DNA from: Antedon mediterranea
Taxonomy: Eukaryota; Echinodermata; Crinoidea; Comatulida; Antedonidae
Length of the DNA: 64,000 nt
Assembly (NCBI RefSeq): GCF_964355755.1
Contig: NC_092676.1
Span: forward strand, 13,996,288 to 14,060,287
Direction: 5' to 3'
The stretch's first letter is position 1, and every line of letters begins with the position of its first letter. Under the pieces are notes generated by a model that saw nothing but the letters and a program-made list of their open reading frames with translations, did not search any database and was not told where the DNA came from. The translations under genes and the position numbers were made by a program. Positions 21,318-29,277 of the stretch are shown piece after piece.

Positions 21318-21464
21318 TTGGCCCTTTCAGAGCATCCCAATGTTCCTTTTTTATGTTTTCCTTTTACGTGCATGCTGCAACGATGACTTGCCATTCATAT
21401 TAAATAACTTTACAACCAATACTTGTTTCCTTGTTTTTGTTTATCGGGCTCACATGTGTCAAAA
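21318..21464 (+). repeat. Terminal repeat B1 of the YR retrotransposon
   Basis: 147 bp from ttggccctttcagagc to cacatgtgtcaaaa, matching 21643-21789. It abuts A2 directly. Confidence 0.9.
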
Positions 21465-21586
21465 TCACGTGATTGCGGGGCCCCCTCGCAATCATCTTTT
21501 GACAGCGTGAGCATCTCATCCTCTTCACCTCACGCTGTCAACAGATTACCACGCCAGTTTTTGGCTAAGTAAAATAATTTTCACTT
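21465..21586 (+). repeat. Terminal repeat A2 of the YR retrotransposon
   Basis: 122 bp, copy of A1 at 10003-10124, differing chiefly in the loop of the first hairpin (ggggccccct for ggggcgccct). The 11-bp stem hairpin is retained. Confidence 0.9.
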
Positions 21587-21642
21587 CCCTCCCTCCACTC
21601 CCTCTTTATTTTGTTTTCAATTACGATTTTGAGACATGTGTT

Positions 21643-21789
21643 TTGGCCCTTTCAGAGCATCCCAATGTTCCTTTTTTATGTTTTCCTTTTACGTGCATGC
21701 TGCAACGATGACTTGCCATTCATATTAAATAACTTTACAACCAATACTTGTTTCCTTGTTTTTGTTTATCGGGCTCACATGTGTCAAAA
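21643..21789 (+). repeat. Terminal repeat B2 of the YR retrotransposon
   Basis: 147 bp, copy of B1. It marks the 3' end of the element. The A2-B2 spacer (21587-21642) is short, C/T-rich then T-rich. Confidence 0.9.
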
Positions 21790-22655
21790 TATATTCTTTC
21801 GAATAAAATATCATTTCCTCGGGGATGTCAAATCTTATATTTAACCTCTAAGCAGTCAATATCTGTATAATATATACTGTTATAGATGTACATCGTACTT
21901 CAGTATGTATAAGAACAAATCAGTTATGTAAGAAAACACAGATCAGAGGGATCAAGCTTGACAATGGGTCCTCATGAATCTCAATATTTATTTATATAGT
22001 ATATTATTATTATTATTATTATTTATTGCCAAAAACCAGTTACAAACATACAAAAACACAGAAACTAAGGAAGTAGGCAGGAACCTAAAAGTGAACCAAA
22101 TCACTATAACAAGAGTTCAGGACTTCAGGTTCCGTACTCCCAAAGTAACAACAATGATATATAAAAAAAACTATCTATTAAAATTTATATTACAAATAGA
22201 CGAATCAACATTGTCAAAATAAAACAAAAGGATAAAATACTTAAAATCGATTCAACAAAGTCAATAAAGTCAATATAATACATGTGATTCATCTCCGATG
22301 AACCAATGTTCTAAAAGATCATCAGTAAACTACAATACAAAAATATTTATAGTAGTACAGCAATGAAGCAATAATCCCTTTATAATACCCCTTTACAAAA
22401 AGAAAAGATACTGATTTTGTTTGTTCACTTGTTTATATAAATAAAACGTATGATTATTTGTTATTCCTTTTTATTTGAAGAAATATTATTCTTAACGAGT
22501 CGTCTCAATTGTTTTGTATTGCCATCAAAATTGTAGGAGGTATAATGAGCAGATTACTAGGGTGTCTCTTCATGCGTGAGGGCGAAATTTCGATTAATCA
22601 ACAACATTTACACGGAGGGAAATTGTAAAGGGTTAAAAAAATGATCTCAATCAAT
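21790..22655. other. Gene-free AT-rich stretch
   Basis: Contains a (att)n microsatellite at about 22004-22024. An 82-codon frame at 21974-22222 shows no recognisable domain. Confidence 0.45.
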
Positions 22656-22659
22656 TGGC

Positions 22660-22975
22660 TAGTTCCAAGTCGATGTTCTATTCTATGTTTTTTTGGGCGC
22701 GCACACGATACCACAAGGTCATGGTCATATTATTATACCATTGTGGTGTTTGGTTGTTCTCGTTGGTTTACTATATATGTACGTATAGTCTCAAATCGAT
22801 GTTTTATGTTGTGCGCGTACACGACACTAAAAGGTCATGTATACCATTGCTACTTGTGGTGTGGTGTGTGGTTGTTAAATCGTTGGCTTACTGTTATGTA
22901 CGTCTAGTTCCAAGTTGATGTTCGATGTTTTTGCGCGCGTACACGATACTACAAGGTCATGGTTAGTATCGTGTA
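22660..22975 (+). repeat. Diverged tandem repeat, ~117-127 bp period
   Basis: Units start at about 22661, 22788 and 22905 with g(t)tccaagtcgatgttctat-like heads, each followed by a GCGCGC(g/a)(t/c)ACACGA(t/c)ACnA motif and aaggtcatg. The third unit runs into the 1,021-bp duplicated block. Confidence 0.7.
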
Positions 22976-23055
22976 CTATTAGTTGGGGAGCCAGAAAGAG
23001 TTCACCTGCACCCTCTAGCAAACTATGTTAACAATGTTTTTTTGCTTCCTTATAT

Positions 23056-23101
23056 CAATACAAATCAATTTTTTGCTGCAGCAAAAAATTGATTTGTATT
23101 G
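23056..23101. repeat. 46-bp perfect palindrome
   Basis: Starts caatacaaatcaatt, centre ctgcag, ends aattgatttgtattg; each half is the exact inverse of the other. The copy at 24077-24122 has one mismatch. It sits at the left edge of the CATATGGGCC-rich tract. Confidence 0.92.
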
Positions 23102-23420
23102 CCCCATATATGTTTGCCCTAATGAACATATGGGCCCTTTATGGGAACCTTCATGATTGCACATGGGCGACACAAGGGCCCTGTATCGGAAATGCATGGG
23201 CCAAAATATGGGCCCCATATAGAGTGGCCCATATGGGAAAGAGCATGCTTGATCCTGAAGGGCCCCATATATGTTTGCCCGAATTATCTGGCGGGACATC
23301 TATGGGAACCTTATGGGTTCCTCATGGGCTACATGTGGGCCCTGTATTGGATATATATGGGCCAAAATGAGGGTCTGGGCCCTGAATCCGAAATATGGGC
23401 CAAACTGTGGGTCAGTATTT
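23102..23420. repeat. CATATGGGCC-rich repeat, copy 1
   Basis: Dense in the words atatgggcc, ccatatatg, catgggc and gggccc. Copies recur at 26323-26620 (inside the tandem duplication) and, as a relative, at 41310-41865. Open frames across it are composition artefacts. Confidence 0.75.
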
Positions 23421-23707
23421 TCCCCTAATGTACCCGTGTGGGTTAAACACAGTCACTTTATGGACGGGCCGGCTACAAATGGCTCTAGAAAGTGTAAATT
23501 ATTGACCCATAAAGGGACTCTTGTCTGTCACTGTCGTCTGCGTTATGGTTAAATGGTCTCGTTTTAAACATCGTGGTCAATTGTAAATATCCTACCTATA
23601 ATTTCAAGCGACAAAATTCAAGACATTTTACTATACAGATTAAAAACAAGTTCAAGAATTTATTGTAATTATTAAAAAAAAATAGGCTGCTAAAATGATC
23701 AATTAGA

Positions 23708-23849
23708 CTATAGGCCTATCTCTTGCTCTTCTGGATTTCGCCATTTGTTGCGTCCTCCATCTCTATCCTGGGCGTTTGTTAGAAACTTAACAATGACGGC
23801 CTTCACTTCACTCTTTGTCGCCTCTTTTGTTTGTCGTTCCAAACAGCGG
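23708..23849 (-). pseudogene. Duplicated last exon (copy 1) of the gene at 26889-27852
   Basis: Same 142-nt - strand exon as 26889-27030, with the same acceptor (run of T, then AG) and the same in-frame TAG. It was carried along by the 1,021-bp tandem duplication. It has no upstream exons of its own, and lies further 3' than the true last exon, so it is a spare copy unless transcripts run past the first one. Confidence 0.6.
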
Positions 23850-24163
23850 CTAAAAAAAAACATCCTAGATTATTTATCACTAGCAAGTCAATTATTTTTT
23901 CAATTCACATGTTATAATTGTTCGAACACTGAATATAAAAAAGGTTTGTTTTTGCGCGCGTACACGATACTACAAGGTCATGGTTAGTATCGTGTACTAT
24001 TAGTTGGGGAGCCAGAAAGAGTTCACCTGCACCCTCTAGCAAACTATGTTAACAATGTTTTTTTGCTTCCTTATATCAATACAAATCAATATTTTGCTGC
24101 AGCAAAAAATTGATTTGTATTGCCCCATATATGTTTGCCCTAATGAACATATGGGCCCTTTAT

Positions 24164-26322
24164 TGATTTGATTTATCAAGTAAAGTACGACTATATGTCA
24201 CCACTTTGAGTGAACTTCTTGACAAACACGCACCACCGAAAAAGAGAACAGTAAAGGTCCGACCAAACACTAGTTGGTATAACAGTGACATCTATGCTGA
24301 GAAAAGAACAAAGCGTAAGCTTGAAAAGAAATGGAGAATCTCTCATCTGGAAATAGATCGTCAAGCTTACATTGCACAGAAGAGGAATGTAAATTCCATG
24401 GTAAGAAAGGCAAAGGCCAACTACTACATTGGCTTGTGTGAAGAACATGCAGCAGATCAGAAAGGACTTTTTAAAATTGTTAACCAACTCCTTCATCATC
24501 GCCAGGTATCACCTCTCCCAGATAGTCTTTCTGACTTAGATCTTGCGAACAGGTTCTGTCAGTTTTTCACAGACAAGATCAAGATCATCAGAGACGACTT
24601 CAAGATTGATGACATGTCATTTAATGAGCCTGTGACAGCTGTTCATCAGCATCTCACAACATTTACACCAGCATCTCAAGATGAGATCCGCAACATTCTG
24701 ATGAAATCACCAACAAAATCATGCAGGTTAGATCCAGTTCCTACTTCTATACTAAAGAAGTGTATAGACGCAGTCGTTCCAATAATAACGGAAATCATTA
24801 ACCATTCTCTTAATACCGGCATAGTGCCAGATGAACTGAAAATTGCTCACGTTCGTCCTTTAATAAAAAAGCAAAACTTGGATCATAACACGCTGAAAAA
24901 TTACCGCCCGGTGTCGAATCTTTCTTTTCTTGGAAAGACTCTGGAGCGTGTAGTGACATCACGCATTACTCCATATCTTCAAAAGCATAATTTAAATGAG
25001 AATTACCAGTCGGCATATCGTGCATGTCATAGCACGGAGAGTTCCCTTTTAAAGGTACAGAATGATTTGTTACAAGGAATGAATGATGGGAAAATAACGC
25101 TATTGGTGTTGTTGGATTTGTCAGCAGCGTTTGATACAGTTGATCACCAAAGACTGATAACCCGTCTGAGAAATCGCATTGGCATAAATGGTGTTGCTCT
25201 TAACTGGTTCCAGTCATATCTTACAGGAAGACGTCAGCTAGTCTGTATCAATGATGCATTCTCAGATGAAGCTTGCCTGGAATATGGTGTACCACAGGGG
25301 TCAGTAATTGGGCCTGGCCAGTTTTCCATTTATACGCTTCCCCTTGGTGACATTATTCGCAAACACAGTCTACATTTCCATTTCTATGCAGATGATACAC
25401 AGATTTATGTGTCAGTAAATCCAGTGCAAAGAGATGTTGCTGCAGCAATCAGTAAGATGGAAGCCTGTGTAGAAGATGTTCGCAATTGGATGACAACAAA
25501 TTACCTAAAGTTGAATGATGGAAAGACAGAGTTTATTATCGTCGGGTCTAAATGTAACATCTCCAAAATCAACATCACACATATCAGAATCGGAAACTCT
25601 AACATCGCTCCCTCATCGGTGGTCCGGAATCTGGGAATCATGCTGGATAGTAATCTCACTATGGAAGCACAAATAACAACTGTATCCAAAGCAGCATGCA
25701 TATCGATTAGGAACCTTGGTCGTATTCGCGGTAATCTTAACAAGAAAACAGCTGAATTGATTGTACACTCATTTGTCACTTCTAAAATTGACATTGGTAA
25801 TGCCTTGTTGTTTGGCATACCAAAATCTCAAATACAACGTTTGCAGCGCTTGCAAAATATGGCAGCTAGAATTGTAACTTATACAAAATCAAACGCTCAC
25901 ATAACTCCTGTCCTGATGGATTTGCATTGGTTGCCTGTTCAACAACGTATTAAGTACAAACTTGCGTTGTTTGTATTCAAGATCCTAAATGACAGTGCTC
26001 CTGCTTATTTATCTGACCTTGTGGATCGTTACGAATCATCCCGCAGAGGCCTACGATCATTGTCACAAAACCTTCTTCAAGAGCGTAGAGCGAAAAATCA
26101 GTGGGGTCAGAGATCTTTTTACGTTGCGGCCGCAAGTGTATGGAACAGCTTACCAGCAACAGTTAAATGCTCAACTAGTCTAAACAGTTTCAAGACCAAC
26201 CTAAAGACGTCGCTATTCGCTGATGTTCTCGCACGTTGTTAATGCACAAAGCGCCATGAGCGCCACATGGGTGGAGGATACCGGCGCTATATAAGTTTTC
26301 ATTTATTATTATTATTATTTAT
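24164..26322 (+). mobile_element. L2/CR1-type LINE, 5'-truncated, intact RT
   Basis: Inserted in the CATATGGGCC-rich part of duplication copy 2, between ccctttat and gggaacc. A 5-bp tttat is present at both junctions (24159-24163, 26318-26322). It ends in gcgccatgagcgccac...ggcgctatataag followed by (att)n, the hallmark L2/CR1 tail. The endonuclease part is missing; the frame is open from about 24167. Confidence 0.85.
24206..26242 (+). CDS. L2/CR1-type reverse transcriptase, uninterrupted
   Basis: 678 codons from a TTG used as nominal start; the true start was lost upstream, so the first residue is not a real initiator. The N-terminal linker (LLDKHAPPKKRTVKVRPNTS, then WY) precedes the RT: ENYQSAYRACHSTES, LLVLLDLSAAFDTVDH with D304, YGVPQGSVIGPGQFSIYTLP, and FYADDTQIYVSV with D396-D397. 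The C-terminal thumb includes LMDLHWLPVQQRIKYKLALF and AASVWNSLPATVK. This order and wording match L2/CR1-clade elements. No stop in the RT indicates a young insertion, but it cannot mobilise itself without its endonuclease. Confidence 0.88.
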   Translation: MSELLDKHAPPKKRTVKVRPNTSWYNSDIYAEKRTKRKLEKKWRISHLEIDRQAYIAQKRNVNSMVRKAKANYYIGLCEEHAADQKGLFKIVNQLLHHRQVSPLPDSLSDLDLANRFCQFFTDKIKIIRDDFKIDDMSFNEPVTAVHQHLTTFTPASQDEIRNILMKSPTKSCRLDPVPTSILKKCIDAVVPIITEIINHSLNTGIVPDELKIAHVRPLIKKQNLDHNTLKNYRPVSNLSFLGKTLERVVTSRITPYLQKHNLNENYQSAYRACHSTESSLLKVQNDLLQGMNDGKITLLVLLDLSAAFDTVDHQRLITRLRNRIGINGVALNWFQSYLTGRRQLVCINDAFSDEACLEYGVPQGSVIGPGQFSIYTLPLGDIIRKHSLHFHFYADDTQIYVSVNPVQRDVAAAISKMEACVEDVRNWMTTNYLKLNDGKTEFIIVGSKCNISKINITHIRIGNSNIAPSSVVRNLGIMLDSNLTMEAQITTVSKAACISIRNLGRIRGNLNKKTAELIVHSFVTSKIDIGNALLFGIPKSQIQRLQRLQNMAARIVTYTKSNAHITPVLMDLHWLPVQQRIKYKLALFVFKILNDSAPAYLSDLVDRYESSRRGLRSLSQNLLQERRAKNQWGQRSFYVAAASVWNSLPATVKCSTSLNSFKTNLKTSLFADVLARC

Positions 26323-26620
26323 GGGAACCTTCATGATTGCACATGGGCGACACAAGGGCCCTGTATCGGAAATGCATGGGCCAAAATATGGGCCCCATAT
26401 AGAGTGACCCATATGGGAAAGAGCATACTTGATCCTGAAGGGCCCCATATATGTTTGCCCGAATTATCTGGCGGGACATCTATGGGAACCTTATGGGTTC
26501 CTCATGGGCTACATATGGGCCCTGTATTGGATATATATGGGCCAAAATGAGGGTCTGGGCCCTGAATCCGAAATATGGGCCAAACTGTGGGTCAGTATTT
26601 TCCCCTAATGTACCCGTGTG
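26323..26620. repeat. CATATGGGCC-rich repeat, copy 2
   Basis: Right-hand part of the tract in duplication copy 2, nearly identical to 23143-23420. Confidence 0.75.
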
Positions 26621-26888
26621 GGTTAAACACAGTCACTTTATGGACGGGCCGGCTACACATGGCTCTAGAAAGTGTAAATTATTGACCCATAAAGGGACTC
26701 TTGTCTGTCACTGTCGTCTGCGTTATGGTTAAATGGTCTTGTTTTAAACATCGTGGTCAATTGTAAATATCCTACCTATAATTTCAAGCGACAAAATTCA
26801 AGACATTTTACTATACAGATTAAAAACAAGTTCAAGAATTTATTGTAATTATTAAAAAAAAAATAGGCTGCTAAAATGATCAATTAGA

Positions 26889-27852
26889 CTATAGGCCTAT
26901 CTCTTGCTCTTCTGGATTTCGCCATTTGTTGCGTCCTCCATCTCTATCCTGGGCGTTTGTTAGAAACTTAACAATGACGGCCTTCACTTCACTCTTTGTC
27001 GCCTCTTTTGTTTGTCGTTCCAAACAGCGGCTAAAAAAAAACATCCTAGATTATTTATCACTAGCAAGTCAATTATTTTTTCAATTCACATGTTATAATT
27101 GTTCGAACACTGAATATAAAAAAGGTTTCTTCACAAAATCTTCCAATTCCCCGATGGTAGTCCAAATGTCTTGTGTTTTGAATCAATTATTGGCCTTTTT
27201 AGTTTTCAAATCTAATAACAGATATCCGATATCCATACATAATTAAAACATTGTAGGCCTACATTATTTAAAAGAAAAAAGAAATTTAAATTGAATGGGA
27301 ATTGATTAATGCAATATAATAACCTTTTAGTCCTTTTTGTGCCTATGTCATCTTCAGTATCAAGGGATGATGTATCTTCGGCATTTCTTTCCTTAAGTAT
27401 TATACCTTCCCATGTGTCTGGTAAAAAGTAAACAAATTTTAATTTAGTCCTATGTAAAATAATCAGGATAATATAATACCAGAAAATGATCAGCTTTTAT
27501 GCCAAGGATTATTTACACTGTAATGAAAATTTTATGCTGAATAAATATGTTGGAAATTTAAAATAAAAACAAATACATAAAACCACATTCTCACAGATAT
27601 TAAAATATTGTAGGTACTTACTAGCTGATGCTAGTAACCGTACATCTTCATACAGTTCCCACGACTGTTTGTTAACATTTGACTTGTCTCTAGCCATCTT
27701 TTTTACTTTGTTGGCTGGCTGCGCGCTGATGAGGCCACCGACAATTGTAAATAATTTCACCGTTCATTTTGAGTTTTCTCTCAATCCACGTGGAAGAGAC
27801 TACTGCCAGCCACACCATCAGAAAATTCGACCACCGAATAATCCTTAGTCAT
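26889..27852 (-). CDS. Small three-exon gene, uncharacterised, possibly frameshifted
   Basis: Phase-compatible exons: 27852-27622, 27417-27324, 27030-26889, with donors A|GTAAGT and G|GTTATT and acceptors ccag|A and ttttttttag|C. Exon 1 starts with an ATG (MTKDYSVVEFSDG) just after another acceptor-like ttttag, so a 5' UTR intron is likely. Exon 1 reads through only if two 4-bp tandem duplications are discounted (TGGCTGGC near 27804-27811, AGCCAGCC near 27715-27722). Without that, translation from the internal ATG at 27695-27697 gives 103 residues (MARDKSNVNKQSWELYEDVR ...). Exon 2 is acidic (ERNAEDTSSLDTEDD) and followed by KRTK. Exon 3 ends RNPEEQEIGL. The VVEF...VV..TWI...CRWP...W..Y.VR...AEDTSSL pattern resembles a module I recall from uncharacterised and BEN-domain invertebrate proteins. 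Function unknown. Confidence 0.45.
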
Positions 27853-28499
27853 TGTGTTTCTAAAATGAAAAAACAAAATTTTATATAGACTGTACAGTGT
27901 TTTGTTAGTCAAAAAGAACCATAAGATTTTGTTAACACTCTATTCTATACACATTTCATTAATCTTTAAAAAAAATGTACTTACTATACTATATAATAAT
28001 AATAATTAAATTAAATTATTTGCAATGTTGTTTATTAAATTTTATTCAAAATATAATTGTTGGTAAAATAAATTTAATATTGCTGTTTTTTGACTCATTT
28101 ATTTCACATCTGGGCATGGCTAGGCCTAGCCTAGCTAGGCCTGCTATTTCATCGACGATCGATTGCGCAATCACTCGCGCGTAATTCCAGGACTTGCTTG
28201 GGCCATGGAGGTATAAAATATTTTTATACCTCCATTCTTGGGCAGCGTATGCCGAGGATTGGCACACACATGCCGAGGTTTGGTACATAGGCTAAATAAA
28301 AAACACATTTTTTATTATTGTTTGTTAATTATAAATATTTATTTGATAATTCACACTGTATTTACTATACTTATATAAATACTAAAAACTCTACCAAAAA
28401 ATATTTTGTGATGCTTTTAAAAAATACACGTAAATAACGAATTTCCCTGTAACCTGCCGAGGTCTGGTAGGCTACATCTACCCTATACTAGGCCTAGTC
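27853..28499. other. Intergenic stretch with a hairpin
   Basis: No gene supported. A hairpin of about 14-bp stem, atggaggtataaaa ... ttatacctccat, lies at 28205-28235. TAGGCCTA-type palindromes cluster at 28120-28145. Confidence 0.5.
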
Positions 28500-28600
28500 T
28501 AGTGGGTGTCACAAAACCTAAGACCACGAAAGCTAAGATCCCCTAAGACCTAAGATCACGAAAGCTAAGACCCAAGATCTAAGATTACAAATATTTATCT
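28500..28600 (+). repeat. Degenerate CTAAGAYC tandem repeat
   Basis: Repeats of (c)ctaagacc / ctaagatc interspersed with acgaaag. Short and degenerate; it borders the foldback at 28600. Confidence 0.65.
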
Positions 28601-29277
28601 TTCGCACCTGCCTTGTATTTTAACTCCCAACATTTATTCTGAATACCACACCTTAGAATTGGCACTTTAATGAAAAAGAATCACATAAAAAGTAACAAAT
28701 ACATTTTTAAATTGATGATTTTACAAACGTTTTTCTCGCACACAAAATGACTAGCCTACAGTACACTAGTAGCAGTATACTGTAATGTAACTCCTCGAGC
28801 TCCCCATGCTCAATGTTGTTGTTTCTATGGAACGTCAAAAGAGCAAAAATTATATAGAGGGCTGAAAACTCTGTTGGAGTCCATCTACAGTGTGGATGGA
28901 ACAATGTAAAATTAAAATTGTAATGATAATAGTATAATCATGCAAGTACGAAGAAATAAATACTGGCAAATAAATTTTAACTTAAAAATCATGATAAGTT
29001 TTTTTGTTTCGTTTTCTTTCTGTTTTTATACTTGTACTATTATTGTTGCTCTTTTGGCGCTCCATAGAAACAAAAACATTGAGCATGGGGAGCGGAGTTA
29101 CATTACAGTATACAAAGAAACGTCTGTAAAATCATAAATTTAAAGGATTTATTTATTTGTTATTATGTGTTTCTCCTTCTGAAAGTACTTATAAGTCCTA
29201 ATTTTAAAGTGTGGTATTCAGGATAAAGTTAGTCAACAAATTTGGAGCCAAATACAAGAAAGGCAGGTGCGTAAGAA
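28600..29277. repeat. Foldback element, ~680 bp
   Basis: The left arm (28600-28850) and right arm (29045-29277) are inverted copies with indels: gcacctgcc against ggcaggtgc, ctgaataccacac against gtgtggtattcag, the tgtaatgtaactcc ... ccccatgctcaatgttg block against its inverse at about 29075-29112, and gtttctatgga against tccatagaaac. The 190-bp centre is AT-rich. No coding capacity; probably a MITE or foldback transposon. Confidence 0.8.

Larger units (their letters stand above)
10003..21789 (+). mobile_element. DIRS/Ngaro-type tyrosine-recombinase retrotransposon with split direct repeats
   Basis: The termini follow the Ngaro plan: A1 (10003-10124) at the 5' end, then B1 (21318-21464), A2 (21465-21586) and B2 (21643-21789) at the 3' end. 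A1 and A2 are both 122 bp and nearly identical; B1 and B2 are both 147 bp and nearly identical. Between them, in order, are decayed gag, RT, RNase H and tyrosine recombinase. Such elements integrate a circular DNA with a recombinase instead of an integrase (family knowledge). This copy is dead: gag, RT/RH and recombinase carry stops and frameshifts, a 4.8-kb LINE splits the RT, and a minisatellite fills the leader. Confidence 0.88.
22927..23947 (+). repeat. 1,021-bp tandem duplication, copy 1
   Basis: From gtttttgcgcgcgtacac to the aaaaaaggttt end. The next base starts copy 2 at 23948. The two copies differ at only about eight noted positions, so the duplication is recent. The block holds a 46-bp palindrome, a CATATGGGCC-rich tract and the last exon of the - strand gene at 26889-27852. 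Confidence 0.9.
23948..27128 (+). repeat. 1,021-bp tandem duplication, copy 2, split by an L2-type LINE
   Basis: The two parts, 23948-24163 and 26323-27128, together equal copy 1. The LINE (24164-26317) lies between them. The right end meets unique sequence (ttcacaaaatc) at 27129. Confidence 0.9.

Noticed and set aside
23015-23552. Several overlapping ~90-codon frames on both strands
   Set aside because: They lie in the CATATGGGCC word repeat; open on both strands by composition and repeated verbatim in the duplicated copy.
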